Origin: Anaerolineales bacterium
GTDB lineage: Bacteria; Chloroflexota; Anaerolineae; Anaerolineales; Villigracilaceae
DNA length: 64,000 bases
NCBI GenBank assembly: GCA_030834895.1
Contig: JAUQXA010000024.1
Location: forward strand, 124,001-188,000
Direction: 5' to 3'
The position numbers were made by a program, and so were the translations under genes. Shown here piece after piece: positions 1 through 8,922 of the stretch (position 1 is its first letter; every line of letters begins with the position of its first letter). A model generated the notes under the pieces. The model saw only the letters and a program-made list of their open reading frames with translations, was not told the origin of the DNA and did not search any database.

Positions 1-1
1 G

Positions 2-232
2 AAGATTTCCCTTGTGGAAAAGGATGTGTTGGATTTGCATTTTTTCCCCTACGTCATGGATGCCGCCCATGCGTATCGCTCCATGTTTATGGCGATGGGC
101 GCGCAGATGGATTTCGTGATTGGCAATACCCTCACCCAAAGATTGTTGAGCGAGACCTTTGAACAGATCTACCCCGATGAGCGCGCTGTACTGCAATCCC
201 AGCGCTTGATCCCGGCTGCATTTTCGGAATAA
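2..232 (+). CDS. 3' end of an unidentified gene (truncated by window edge)
   Basis: An open frame enters from the left edge (codons in phase from base 2) and stops at 232. The visible 76 residues are mostly helical and rich in Met and aromatic residues (FFPYVMDAAHAYRSM). A GTG at 14 could be read as a start, but the frame is open upstream of it and no ribosome-binding site is seen, so this is probably the C-terminal part of a longer protein. The next gene starts 13 nt downstream on the same strand, which suggests one operon. I do not recognise the family. Confidence 0.5.
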   Translation, partial: KISLVEKDVLDLHFFPYVMDAAHAYRSMFMAMGAQMDFVIGNTLTQRLLSETFEQIYPDERAVLQSQRLIPAAFSE

Positions 233-245
233 GCAGGTGTAAAAC

Positions 246-1124
246 TTGAATAGCGTAAATTCGAAAATTTCTCCCTTGCAGGTCATACGATCCAGCGCAA
301 CGGTCTCGGTGATTCTTTTGGCGGTCATTCTGTGGGTCTACTTTTCCGAGCCCCTCACAGACGCTTTCTGGAACGACAAGCTGATTGACGTTCTAGTTCT
401 GGTTCCGGCCCTTGGCTCGGCGGTGGCGGGGACTTTATTGACGAGTCAGTTTGAGAAACGTGAGATACCCTATCACATCTGGCAGGCTTTTGCCGTTGGG
501 TTGTGGTTTTGGGTGGCGGGGGAGATTACTGGAATGGTCAATGATGCCATCTATTGGGATGGAGTCTACCCTGACTTCAGCCTGGTTGATGTGTGTTGGT
601 TGTTTGGATATTTCTTCCTTGGGCTTTCCCTTTATTATCAACTCAGGCTGGTATATGGGGCGAGGACCAGAAGCCGCCGCCGCATATATCTGGGGTTGGT
701 CGCGCTTGTGATGTTCGTCACTGCCGGGCTGACGACCTGGGCCGAAAGATCAGGCTTGGGCGAGGGATACGCCTGGATTATTTTGTTCGTCACCATCCTG
801 TATCCTGTTTTCGACGCGGCGGAGGGGATTGCTGCAATCTGGCTTTCCCTCCTTTTTGGGCGTGGACAATGGAGCCGCCCGTGGTGGGGGTTGATCCTTT
901 TTGCATTGGCAGACGGCATCGGCACATTTTACTGGCTGGGTGGCTATGATCTCATTCCGCTTACGGTTCAGACAGCGCTGAATTTTATCTCTGTGGCGGC
1001 GTACCCGGCGAGTTACATGGTGGCGGGGTTGACTTTGCTGTCCAATTATTTCATCCTGCGTTACGGCGAAGAGAGCGGGCTATTGAAGGTGGAAAAAAGA
1101 AAAGGTTTGCCTGAGCAAAAATAA
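246..1124 (+). CDS. Polytopic membrane protein of unknown function
   Basis: A 292-residue protein with about seven hydrophobic segments spread over its whole length (for example near residues 18-35, 45-65, 75-98, 110-130, 145-165, 175-198 and 215-235) and a charged C-terminal tail. It is probably an integral membrane protein. The frame begins with TTG at 246, 13 nt after the preceding stop; no in-frame ATG occurs near the N-terminus, so the exact start is uncertain. It converges with the diguanylate cyclase gene, leaving only 8 nt between the two stop codons. No catalytic motif is seen and I assign no function. Confidence 0.7.
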   Translation: MNSVNSKISPLQVIRSSATVSVILLAVILWVYFSEPLTDAFWNDKLIDVLVLVPALGSAVAGTLLTSQFEKREIPYHIWQAFAVGLWFWVAGEITGMVNDAIYWDGVYPDFSLVDVCWLFGYFFLGLSLYYQLRLVYGARTRSRRRIYLGLVALVMFVTAGLTTWAERSGLGEGYAWIILFVTILYPVFDAAEGIAAIWLSLLFGRGQWSRPWWGLILFALADGIGTFYWLGGYDLIPLTVQTALNFISVAAYPASYMVAGLTLLSNYFILRYGEESGLLKVEKRKGLPEQK

Positions 1125-1132
1125 CATCCCTG

Positions 1133-3097
1133 CTAACTGGGTTCTTCAAATACAACTGTGCAATTTCGTCCCCGAGCCTTTGCGCGATACAGGGCGACAT
1201 CGGCGTAATTTACAATTTCCTCCAGCGTAGTCCCGTGCGCCGGGAAACTGGCGATCCCTGCCGTGAATTTGATCGTAACCCCATTTTTGCTTTCAATTTC
1301 CAGCGGGTGGTTATCCATGACTTTGCGCCATTCTTCCACGCGCTTTACAGCATCCTTTGGAAATGCCTTGCTCAGGATAACGGTAAACTCATCCCCTCCA
1401 TATCGACAGATAATATCCTCCTTGCGGGTCATGGTCTGCAGATGAAGTGCAAAGGTTTGCAGCGCCTGATCCCCAACGTGATGACCGCATGTGTCGTTGA
1501 GAATTTTTAGTTCATCCATGTCCATCATAATCACGCTTACGGGGTAATTCTCCCGTCTGGCCCTGGAAAACTCCTGTCTGAATACATCATGCATATAACG
1601 GCGGTTGTATAAACCCGTCAACGGGTCGCGGATGGCTTGCTCGCGCAGCTCTTCGTGTAATTGTTCGATCTCCAATAAATGAACGCGCAACAGATCATTC
1701 GCCTCTTCAAGCAGTTTCTCGTTTCGTTTTCTCTCGGTAATGTCGATTTGAACTCCGTACCAGACGGTTGATCCGTCCGGTCTTCGGCGTGGAGTGGAGC
1801 GCAACAATACCCAATGGACTTCCCCGGAAACAGCGTGCTTTTGACGGATTTCCATTTCGAAGCTTTGAAGATTCTCTTTGGATCGCCTTTCCAGTCTGGA
1901 TAGTTCCGGTAGATATTCCGGCAGAATGGTGGCGTGCAGGTTCGAGGCATTTTCAAGCGCTTCTTCATTTGGTATCCCCGTCAATTTCTCCATGCCCGCG
2001 CTTAGGTATTCAAAATGAGTTTGTCCATTGGCGTCGTGTGAATACACATATAGCGCCGCTTCCTCCAAATTGTCGCCAAGCAAATGGAGGCGGGATTGGG
2101 CCTCATATAATGATTGTTCCGTCAGTTTGCGTTCGGTAATGTCGATGATGGACGTAAGGAGATGATTCACTGTTCCATCAGGGTTGCGGTGGCAGCTGGC
2201 AAAAATGGTTGTGTAAACCACAGACCCATCCTTGCGGATGTAACGCTTGTCCATTTGGAATGTATCGATTTCCCCGGCTGTCATCTGATTAAATAGTTCA
2301 AGGTTGGCGTCTAGGTCGTCCGGATGTGTTATGTCGGCCCATGTCAATTTATTCAATTCATCTTTGGAATAGCCGAATATCTGGCAAACGCGGTCATTCA
2401 CTTCAATCCAGCCTTTGTCTGCCGATGTCACAGCCATGCCAACCATACCCATATTGAAGTATCTCTGGAAATCCTTGCGACTTTCGCGTAACTCCTTTTC
2501 TGTTCGCTGTCGCCTGGCAAGCTCGCGCCATGTTTGCGTCAGCCCATATTCCATGTTTGACACCAAAAGATATACTGCTATCGCCGCGATGACGATTAGG
2601 AGACAGACGGCAATCATATCCACCAGATCTGGCGCGTATGTTTTGTAAACAACGAACCAACCGTTCATTTCACCAAGAGTGAGCCAGATGAGAGCAGCTA
2701 ATGTCAGTAATGTGGATGCGATCAAGCCACGCCTTTGATTGGTTAGTCCCGCAAACATGATGATTGCCGGGTATGTAATAATTACGTAATCGTGAATTCC
2801 ATGTCCGGTGGCCGCAAAAAGGGTGGTAAATCCAATGTAGATTCCCGTTGCCATATAACTGCTGGCGGATAACTTTCCTCTGAACAATGCCGCAAGAGGT
2901 AGAATTTGCAAAACATTGCCTACGGTTATAAAGGTCGACAGGCTGCCATCACCCCATGCCAAATCCGCAAACAGGATGGTCAGACTTACTGCCAGATAGA
3001 CTATGATCATGGTCAACAGGATACGTGCCATGCGCCTGTCTTCTTCCTGTTTGTATATGCTTTTGAGGGAAAACCATTCTTTCAACCTTGCAGACAA
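1133..3097 (-). CDS. Membrane-bound PAS-PAS-GGDEF diguanylate cyclase
   Basis: A 654-residue signalling protein predicted to make cyclic di-GMP from two GTP. Domain order: about six N-terminal membrane segments (residues 25-185), a short helical linker, two PAS domains each ending in a PAC-like DITERK motif (about 205-325 and 335-460), a coiled stretch, then a GGDEF domain (about 485-650). The active-site motif GGDEF is intact at 567-571, and an RxxD inhibitory site (RKED) lies five residues upstream, so product inhibition is likely. The start is TTG at 3097, chosen because AAGGAG lies 7 nt upstream. No EAL or HD-GYP partner is nearby. The PAS ligands cannot be inferred. Confidence 0.93.
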   Translation of the reverse strand: MSARLKEWFSLKSIYKQEEDRRMARILLTMIIVYLAVSLTILFADLAWGDGSLSTFITVGNVLQILPLAALFRGKLSASSYMATGIYIGFTTLFAATGHGIHDYVIITYPAIIMFAGLTNQRRGLIASTLLTLAALIWLTLGEMNGWFVVYKTYAPDLVDMIAVCLLIVIAAIAVYLLVSNMEYGLTQTWRELARRQRTEKELRESRKDFQRYFNMGMVGMAVTSADKGWIEVNDRVCQIFGYSKDELNKLTWADITHPDDLDANLELFNQMTAGEIDTFQMDKRYIRKDGSVVYTTIFASCHRNPDGTVNHLLTSIIDITERKLTEQSLYEAQSRLHLLGDNLEEAALYVYSHDANGQTHFEYLSAGMEKLTGIPNEEALENASNLHATILPEYLPELSRLERRSKENLQSFEMEIRQKHAVSGEVHWVLLRSTPRRRPDGSTVWYGVQIDITERKRNEKLLEEANDLLRVHLLEIEQLHEELREQAIRDPLTGLYNRRYMHDVFRQEFSRARRENYPVSVIMMDMDELKILNDTCGHHVGDQALQTFALHLQTMTRKEDIICRYGGDEFTVILSKAFPKDAVKRVEEWRKVMDNHPLEIESKNGVTIKFTAGIASFPAHGTTLEEIVNYADVALYRAKARGRNCTVVFEEPS

Positions 3098-3248
3098 GGC
3101 TTTTCTCCTTCATTCGGGAAAATGAATTTCAGACTCTGGCGATACACATTCATTATAGCAAATATGAAAGTTGGAGGATATTCCGGCACCTTACACTTGC
3201 CTTCAGATTTTGACATGTTTTCTCTGGATTTTGGTCCCCCTTCTGCCT

Positions 3249-3256
3249 GCTATAAT
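3249..3256 (+). promoter_or_regulatory. TG-extended -10 box of yjbQ (likely leaderless)
   Basis: TGCTATAAT spans 3248-3256 and the yjbQ ATG is at 3266, only 9 nt after the hexamer. Transcription would start at or just before the start codon. There is no Shine-Dalgarno sequence in the gap and no clear -35 box. Confidence 0.6.
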
Positions 3257-3265
3257 TCCCGCATT

Positions 3266-3688
3266 ATGAACTGGCAAAAAACCACCCTCGAGATTTCCAC
3301 CCCTGGCAAGGGACTACATGACATTACTTCCATTGTCCGCGCCCAACTGCATGACTGGGACCTGCGCGAAGGGATGTGCTTCCTCTTTTTGCAGCATACC
3401 AGCGCCTCACTTGTCCTTAGCGAAAACTGGGATCCGACTGCTCGCGCCGATCTGGAGACTTTCATGGAGCGCCTCGTCCCTGAACGGGATAACTGGTATA
3501 CCCACGACTTGGAAGGTCCTGACGATGCCACTTCCCACATCCGCTCCATGCTGACTGACGTCAGCGTGACAATTCCTGTGGATGAAGGCGACCTCTCGTT
3601 GGGGACTTGGCAGGGGATTTACGTCTTCGAACACCGCTCCCGTCCGCACCGCCGCAAGGTGCTTATGCGGGTGTTGAGTGTGGAATAA
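3266..3688 (+). CDS. yjbQ: YjbQ/UPF0047 family protein
   Basis: A 140-residue, single-domain UPF0047 protein, the usual length for the family. Characteristic blocks are present: HTSASL with a following NWDP, the GPDDATSHI segment, and the C-terminal LSLGTWQGIYVFEHR. Family members are annotated as secondary thiamine-phosphate synthases because some show weak thiamine-phosphate synthase activity; the physiological role is unsettled. The frame is open for 120 codons upstream, but the ATG at 3266 matches the family N-terminus and sits behind a strong -10 box. It is transcribed divergently from the diguanylate cyclase gene. Confidence 0.92.
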   Translation: MNWQKTTLEISTPGKGLHDITSIVRAQLHDWDLREGMCFLFLQHTSASLVLSENWDPTARADLETFMERLVPERDNWYTHDLEGPDDATSHIRSMLTDVSVTIPVDEGDLSLGTWQGIYVFEHRSRPHRRKVLMRVLSVE

Positions 3689-3698
3689 AGAAAAGGGC

Positions 3699-4745
3699 TT
3701 ATTCTTTCATAAGAATTTCGCATCCCTCCACATAACAGTGCGAGTTTTCGCCAAAGGTAGCAATTAGAATTCTTTCATCTTCTAGATAACTATCATAGAT
3801 GTTTAACTCTCCAGTCGCCTCATTTCCTTCCATGATAAGTAATGTGTCGTAGCTTAGGGAATTGTATTGAATAGGAAGTGGGGTACAGGATTTATAGTCC
3901 AGGTTACATTGATGTAGTATATAAGTGTAACTATCGCAACTGTAACGCCCCTTCCTGCTGTTGACGTCTTTACATGTTTCTGAGAATTGATATATGTGAC
4001 CTTGAAATTCGGAAGCTGGCCTGGTATAGCTTCGTGGGTTTTCACCATCTGTGTACAATATCCCTCCCATTCCTATTAGATTTATTTCCTTGTTTTGGTT
4101 GTCAACAATGATTGGACCTAGGGATAAACTGTAAGAGAAGTAGAGACTCCGACAGTTCAAACCCCACTTTTTGCATTTATAGAAATTTTGATAGCTGTGG
4201 AAATCCCAATCGTATGAAGTTGTGACATAATATTTGTGTTTGTCTGTTTCCGCAGTTGCCAGCCTTCGGGGATAGAAATTCATGATATATGTGATATTGG
4301 CGCCTAATACCGGCAGAATAACCAGGAAAGATATCAATTTCAACACTTTGTCGCTCTTGTTTTCATCTTTCAATAAAATGGCGAGTGCTGGATATGCTGC
4401 AGCTAGAGTGATTCCAGTTGCGAATATTGGCACATTCTCGGTCTGTCCATAGGCACTTGTTTCGTACAGAAAAAAACGTACATATAGAAAGGCAGGTATA
4501 TCGATTAAAAGCGACAGCAAAATAGGGAGAAAAATCCATGTGAGAGATTTTTCTCCCTGATATTGCGTCACAACAATAAAAATGTATATTCCAAATATGA
4601 CCAGCCCCGCAAGGTAATTTCTAAAATTATCATCAGTACTGTTAATGCCCATTGGGACTGTTGATAGCCAGAAAATGTATCCACTTCCCAAGACTATGAC
4701 TGGGAATGCCAAAGGCGACTTTAGGAAATCAAGTAACTTTTTCAT
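3699..4745 (-). CDS. Low-GC membrane-anchored protein of unknown function
   Basis: A 348-residue protein. The N-terminal half has five or so hydrophobic segments (about 12-30, 45-62, 70-90, 105-125, 135-155), followed by a roughly 190-residue soluble part rich in Tyr, Asn and Cys (about seven cysteines, including FYKCKKWGLNC and SRKGRYSC), which could form disulfides outside the membrane. The start ATG at 4745 follows GGAGGAAGT. Base composition is clearly lower in GC than the flanking genes, so recent acquisition is possible. It lies behind the bioY terminator as a separate unit. I recognise no family. Confidence 0.7.
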   Translation of the reverse strand: MKKLLDFLKSPLAFPVIVLGSGYIFWLSTVPMGINSTDDNFRNYLAGLVIFGIYIFIVVTQYQGEKSLTWIFLPILLSLLIDIPAFLYVRFFLYETSAYGQTENVPIFATGITLAAAYPALAILLKDENKSDKVLKLISFLVILPVLGANITYIMNFYPRRLATAETDKHKYYVTTSYDWDFHSYQNFYKCKKWGLNCRSLYFSYSLSLGPIIVDNQNKEINLIGMGGILYTDGENPRSYTRPASEFQGHIYQFSETCKDVNSRKGRYSCDSYTYILHQCNLDYKSCTPLPIQYNSLSYDTLLIMEGNEATGELNIYDSYLEDERILIATFGENSHCYVEGCEILMKE

Positions 4746-4756
4746 ACTTCCTCCGC

Positions 4757-4795
4757 AAAAAGAAAAGTCGGATGAATTGTATCATCCGACTTTTA
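4757..4795 (-). terminator. Intrinsic terminator downstream of bioY
   Basis: A perfect 13-bp inverted repeat (4763-4775 pairs with 4782-4794, 6-nt loop). Read on the minus strand the stem ends in UUUU and runs into a further U-rich stretch (A-rich 4757-4766 on the plus strand). It closes the bioY transcript. Confidence 0.85.
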
Positions 4796-4820
4796 GCAAC
4801 AGCAGTTTAGCTTCTTGACT

Positions 4821-5393
4821 TCACTTCACCAACTTCCATGCGGCGGGAAGCGCCAGCGCGGCGGCGAACAGTTTGATGATGTCACCGACCACAAAGGGAA
4901 CGAGCCCCGCTGCGACAGCTTTGCTGAAGCTACCGAGGAGAATTGCCAGCCAGGAAACGCCGCAAGCGTAGATGATGACCGTCCCAACAAGGAATGGAAG
5001 CACAGATGTACGGATATTTCGCTCCAGTCCGCGTTCGGCGAGCAGACCAATCACATAGGCTGCAAGCACAAATCCGATCAGGTAGCCGAAAGTCGCGCCG
5101 CTGAGGTAAGCCATTCCAGCCGCGCCGCCTGCGAAGACAGGAAGTCCGAATGTGCCGAGGGCAATGTAAAAAGCCATCGAAGCCGAGCCGCGTTTCGAGC
5201 CCAAAACGGCGGCGATGAGTAGCACAGCGAAGGTTTGCCCCGTCAATGGGACAGGGGTGAAGGGTAGCGGGATTTTCACCTGAGCGAGAATGGCAACAAA
5301 AAGAGCGCCAACCGTGATCAATATCACGTCGCGCAGCCAGCCTGCCATGCGCGGAAAGGTGCGGGTGTAAAGAGTAGGGGCGAGGGTTGTCAT
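4821..5393 (-). CDS. bioY: BioY family biotin transporter substrate-binding (S) component
   Basis: A 190-residue integral membrane protein, normal length for BioY, the biotin-binding S component of ECF-type vitamin transporters. Family features visible: six hydrophobic segments, the PFTPVPLTGQT block, and a glycine-rich loop GLPVFAGGAAGMAYLSG. No ATPase (EcfA/BioM) or EcfT gene is adjacent, so it probably shares an ECF module encoded elsewhere or works alone, as some BioY proteins do. The start at 5393 was preferred over an in-frame ATG 18 nt upstream because AAAAGGA lies 8 nt before it. No BirA operator was recognised upstream. Confidence 0.93.
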   Translation of the reverse strand: MTTLAPTLYTRTFPRMAGWLRDVILITVGALFVAILAQVKIPLPFTPVPLTGQTFAVLLIAAVLGSKRGSASMAFYIALGTFGLPVFAGGAAGMAYLSGATFGYLIGFVLAAYVIGLLAERGLERNIRTSVLPFLVGTVIIYACGVSWLAILLGSFSKAVAAGLVPFVVGDIIKLFAAALALPAAWKLVK

Positions 5394-5467
5394 ACTAAAA
5401 TTCCTTTTCATGTTTTGGTGATTTTGTAACACTGGGTCATTCAAAAAGATACTTTCCTTCTCGGAGT

Positions 5468-5506
5468 CCGAAAGTTCTACTTTCGGTGGCAAAAGCAAAA
5501 CTTTTG
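5468..5506. repeat. Two adjacent small hairpins upstream of bioY
   Basis: CCGAAAGT pairs with ACTTTCGG (5468-5475 and 5479-5486), followed by CAAAAG pairing with CTTTTG (5490-5495 and 5501-5506). They sit between the terminator of the upstream gene and bioY. Neither has a T-run; their role is unknown. Confidence 0.5.
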
Positions 5507-5514
5507 CATTCCAG

Positions 5515-5547
5515 AAAAAAGAGTCGAAGGACACACTCCTCCGACTC
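5515..5547 (-). terminator. Intrinsic terminator of the cDPG synthetase-like gene
   Basis: A 10-bp stem with one mismatch (5521-5530 with 5538-5547, 7-nt loop). On the minus strand it is followed at once by six U (A-run 5515-5520). It ends the transcript of the gene at 5618-6940 and separates it from bioY. Confidence 0.85.
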
Positions 5548-5585
5548 CCAATTCATAAACTGTCAATCAATGACCACTTGGCGGC

Positions 5586-5617
5586 TGATCACCGATTACT
5601 GAAAACTGGATACTGAC
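5586..5617. repeat. Degenerate heptamer array (ACTGANN type), intergenic
   Basis: Reads as consecutive 7-nt units ACCGATT, ACTGAAA, ACTGGAT, ACTGACT, ending directly at the stop codon of the minus-strand gene at 5618. The same unit type occurs inside a coding sequence at 29055-29089. Confidence 0.6.
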
Positions 5618-6940
5618 TTACTTCTTCTTGCCAAATTTCTTGGTCAAAATATCCTGCAAGGTCGGCTGACCGATCTCCTGCAACTCGTAGCGCACGCGCT
5701 GGTACGGCTTGCGAATCTTGAGTACGCGGGTTAGGTCAATCGGTGTGCCGATGATAACCATGTCCACATCCGCCTTGTTGATGGTGGCTTCGAGGTCTTT
5801 GGTCTGTGCATCGCCGTAACCCATCGCAGGGAGGATGGGACCGGTCTTTGGATATTTCTTGTACGTGGCGGCAATCGACTTGACCGCGAACGGGCGCGGG
5901 TCGACGATTTCTTTCGCGCCGAAGCGGCGGGCGGCGACGTATCCAGCGCCGTAAGCCATCTCGCCGTGCGTGAGCGTCGGACCGTCTTCCACAACCAGGA
6001 CGCGCTTGCCCTGAATCGCAGCGGGGTCGTCCACAAAGAGCGGGGAGGCGGCTTCGATTTGAATCGCCTTTGGGTTCAACTTGCGGAGCGATTCGCGCAA
6101 CTGAATCACGTTGTCAGCGTCGGCTGTGTCCACTTTGTTGATGACAAAGACATCCGCCATGCGGACGTTGGTCTCGCCGGGGTGATAGGTCGACTCGTGA
6201 CCGGGGCGGTGCGGGTCAGCCACCACAATTTGCAGGTCGGGGACATAGAACGAGAAGTCGTTATTGCCGCCATCCCACAGGATGATGTCCACTTCCTTCT
6301 CGGCAGCGCGCACGATCTTTTCGTAATCCACGCCGGCATACACGATCACGCCATTGTCGATGTGCGGTTCGTATTCCTCGCGCTCTTCGATGGTGCATTC
6401 GTGCTTGACCAAATCCTTGTAATCTGCGAAGCGCTGCACTTCCTGCTTGACCAGATTGCCATAGGGCATCGGGTGGCGGATTGCCGCGACTTTGTAGCCG
6501 AGGTCGCGCAGAATCAACGACACGCGGCGGGTGGTCTGGCTCTTGCCTGATCCCGTCCGAACGGCGCAGACCGACACGACAGGCTTGGTGGACTTGACCT
6601 GTGTGTATTTCGTTCCCATCATGCGGAAGTCCGCGCCAGCCGCCATGACAAGGGACGCCTTGTGCATGATGTATTCATGTGGCACGTCGCTGTAGGCAAA
6701 CACAACCTGCTCGACGCCGTGTTTCTTGATCAGGGTCAGCAGTTCCTCTTCGGCACGGATCGGGATGCCTTTCGGGTACAGTTCGCCTGCAAGTTCCTTG
6801 GGGTACACGCGCCCTTCGATATCGGGGATCTGGGTTGCTGTGAACGCCACGACTTCATAATCTTTGTTCCCACGAAAGAATGTGTTGAAGTTGTGGAAGT
6901 CACGTCCTGCCGCCCCCATAATGATGGTTTTGATAGGCAT
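5618..6940 (-). CDS. Cyclic 2,3-diphosphoglycerate synthetase-like P-loop protein (COG2403)
   Basis: A 440-residue protein. Residues 1-115 form a Rossmann-like N-terminal part (IIMGAAGRDFHNF); a P-loop TGSGKSQTTR follows near 130-140, then a G3-like WDGGNN and NKVD near 265, as in GTPases. This is the COG2403 arrangement, to which archaeal cyclic 2,3-diphosphoglycerate synthetase belongs; that enzyme makes the thermoprotective solute cDPG from 2,3-diphosphoglycerate with ATP. Whether the bacterial homologue makes cDPG is unknown. The ATG at 6940 follows TAGGAG by a good spacing. It is a single-gene unit between two terminators. The very basic C-terminal tail (KKFGKKK) is notable. Confidence 0.8.
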   Translation of the reverse strand: MPIKTIIMGAAGRDFHNFNTFFRGNKDYEVVAFTATQIPDIEGRVYPKELAGELYPKGIPIRAEEELLTLIKKHGVEQVVFAYSDVPHEYIMHKASLVMAAGADFRMMGTKYTQVKSTKPVVSVCAVRTGSGKSQTTRRVSLILRDLGYKVAAIRHPMPYGNLVKQEVQRFADYKDLVKHECTIEEREEYEPHIDNGVIVYAGVDYEKIVRAAEKEVDIILWDGGNNDFSFYVPDLQIVVADPHRPGHESTYHPGETNVRMADVFVINKVDTADADNVIQLRESLRKLNPKAIQIEAASPLFVDDPAAIQGKRVLVVEDGPTLTHGEMAYGAGYVAARRFGAKEIVDPRPFAVKSIAATYKKYPKTGPILPAMGYGDAQTKDLEATINKADVDMVIIGTPIDLTRVLKIRKPYQRVRYELQEIGQPTLQDILTKKFGKKK

Positions 6941-7040
6941 ATTACGCTCCTATTTTTAGTTGTCCTGAGGACAGTGTCCGACACAACTCCGCTTTGGATT
7001 TGAGCCGTATCGTTTTTACCCAGCACAACCACTAATATTA

Positions 7041-7077
7041 TAAATAAAACGGCTAAACGTGCATAGAACGTTTAGCC
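7041..7077 (-). terminator. Intrinsic terminator downstream of argS
   Basis: A perfect 10-bp inverted repeat (7051-7060 with 7068-7077, 7-nt loop). On the minus strand it is followed by GUUUUAUUUA, and it begins a few bases after the argS stop codon. Confidence 0.85.
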
Positions 7078-7083
7078 TGTTTT

Positions 7084-8886
7084 TTACATGACCTCTGGCG
7101 CTTGGATGCTTAGCAATTTCAACGCATTTTGAATGGTCTGCTTTGCCGCCATTACCAGCTGCAACCGGGCATTTCTGGTTTTCTCATTTTCAGTTTGCTG
7201 CACATTTACTGCATGATAAAACGAGTGGAAGGTGTTCGCCAGATCGTAGGCATATGCCGCCATCACCAGCGGACGATACTCATTTGCCGCCTGTTCCACC
7301 GCCTGCGGGAAGCGGGAGATCAGCTCGACCAGTTCGGTTTCGTGTTTGGTCAACTCATAATCGAATGAGGCTTCTCTTCCAGCCTTGACCTTCTTCAATA
7401 TGGAGTTCGCCCGCACGTAAGCATTCTGGATGTACGGTCCCGTCCTGCCATCGAAGGACAACGCCTCGTTGATGTCGAAGATGATGTCCTTGTTGTTGTC
7501 CACCGAAAGCATGGAATAGATCAATGCACCCATGCCGATTTGATAAGCGACCTTTTCGCGCTCACTTTCGGAAAAGTCGCCACTCTTTTCGGATTCGAAT
7601 GACAACACACGCTTGACCGCTTCGTCCGCTACATCCTTGAACAGGACCAACCGTCCGCGGCGGGCTGACATGGCCCCTTCGGGCAGGCTGACGAATCCGT
7701 ATCCAAGATGGTAGCACTTCTCTGACTGCGGGAATCCCCACAACTTGAGAATGGCAAATGCCTGCTGCAAGTGCAGGGACTGGCGCGAATCCACCACATA
7801 GATCGAACGGTCAACATGATATTGCTCGAACTTGACCTTTGCCAGCGCCAGGTCTTTGGTGAGGTACAGGGTCGTACCGTCATTCCGCAGGATGATGTTC
7901 GTGCGATACTTTTCCTTGGTCAGCCCAAGCTTTTCGTCGATTTTCACAATCACTGCTCCGCCCTGCGGACGTTCGTCATCGGCAATATTCTTCGCAATCA
8001 ACTCTTCCACAATGGCTTTGGAAGGTCCATCCACATCGCTTTCGTAGAACCAGACGTCCATCTTCACATCGAGCATGCGCAGGACTTCGCGCAGTTCTTC
8101 CAGACTCCACTCGCGGGTCATGCGCCACAACTCGCGGACATACGGGTCGCCCACATCCCATTTGCGGTACATCTCGCGCCGTTCAGCTTCATAGGCTTCA
8201 CGTTGTGCTGTCTGTTTGGGAGTCTCGTTTTCCTGCTTCTCCAGCATGTTCGTGGCTTCGACGTACAACTTCAACAGCCACTGTCCGCGCTCGTGGATAC
8301 CAGCGGGTTCCTGTCCCTTGTAAAACTTGTCGTAGATCCACATCACTGTGATGACACCCAATCCCAGGTCACCAGGGTAGGAGGCGCGGATGGTTTTGTA
8401 GCCAGCGAATTCCACCAGCCTTGCTAGCGCCTCACCCAAAATCGTATTGCGCGCATGTCCGATGTGGAAGGAGTGATGCGTATTCGGCTGGGCATACTCG
8501 ACCATCACGGTCTCGGACTTAGCCTCGCCGCGACCGAATTCCACGACCTTGCTCAAGACCTCGTCCACAACCCGACGGGCATAATCAGATGTCTTGAAGT
8601 AGACATTGAGATAACCTTTGACCGCCTCGATGTGGCTGATGCCTTCCACGGTTCCAATCTGCGCCTTGACCTGTTCTGCCATCTCCTGTGCGCGCTGTGG
8701 GACAGGCTTTCCCGCCCCCTTGCCTGCGCGAGCCTCATTTGCGGCGGTCTGAAAGAAGGAGGTGGCGAATCCCCATTCACCTGAGAAGGGGATGGGCTGC
8801 CATTTCAATTCAGCCAGCGAAATATCATTCGCGGTGCAAAATTCCTTGATCTTAGTTTCGATGAGTTGTTGTTCTTGTGTAAACAT
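7084..8886 (-). CDS. argS: Arginyl-tRNA synthetase
   Basis: A 600-residue class I aminoacyl-tRNA synthetase that charges tRNA-Arg with arginine using ATP. The HIGH signature is present as HIGHARN (about residue 142). The KMSK loop is represented by GAMSARRG, so the first Lys of KMSK is absent, as in many ArgRS. The C-terminal all-helical anticodon-binding domain (DALR type) covers about 470-600. An N-terminal Add1-like domain precedes the catalytic core. It has its own promoter after the rpsT terminator, with a TATAAT box 6 nt before the ATG and no ribosome-binding site, suggesting a leaderless mRNA. Confidence 0.97.
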   Translation of the reverse strand: MFTQEQQLIETKIKEFCTANDISLAELKWQPIPFSGEWGFATSFFQTAANEARAGKGAGKPVPQRAQEMAEQVKAQIGTVEGISHIEAVKGYLNVYFKTSDYARRVVDEVLSKVVEFGRGEAKSETVMVEYAQPNTHHSFHIGHARNTILGEALARLVEFAGYKTIRASYPGDLGLGVITVMWIYDKFYKGQEPAGIHERGQWLLKLYVEATNMLEKQENETPKQTAQREAYEAERREMYRKWDVGDPYVRELWRMTREWSLEELREVLRMLDVKMDVWFYESDVDGPSKAIVEELIAKNIADDERPQGGAVIVKIDEKLGLTKEKYRTNIILRNDGTTLYLTKDLALAKVKFEQYHVDRSIYVVDSRQSLHLQQAFAILKLWGFPQSEKCYHLGYGFVSLPEGAMSARRGRLVLFKDVADEAVKRVLSFESEKSGDFSESEREKVAYQIGMGALIYSMLSVDNNKDIIFDINEALSFDGRTGPYIQNAYVRANSILKKVKAGREASFDYELTKHETELVELISRFPQAVEQAANEYRPLVMAAYAYDLANTFHSFYHAVNVQQTENEKTRNARLQLVMAAKQTIQNALKLLSIQAPEVM

Positions 8887-8892
8887 GGGCTG

Positions 8893-8898
8893 ATTATA
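8893..8898 (-). promoter_or_regulatory. -10 box of argS (likely leaderless)
   Basis: TATAAT on the minus strand, 6 nt upstream of the argS ATG (8884-8886). The predicted transcription start coincides with the start codon. It lies just downstream of the rpsT terminator, consistent with an independent argS transcript. Confidence 0.6.
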
Positions 8899-8922
8899 GT
8901 CGAGGCGGGTGGGATGGGTAAC

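Noticed and set aside
7771..8427. Plus-strand frame of 218 codons opposite argS
   Set aside because: Antisense shadow; argS is complete and conserved on the other strand.
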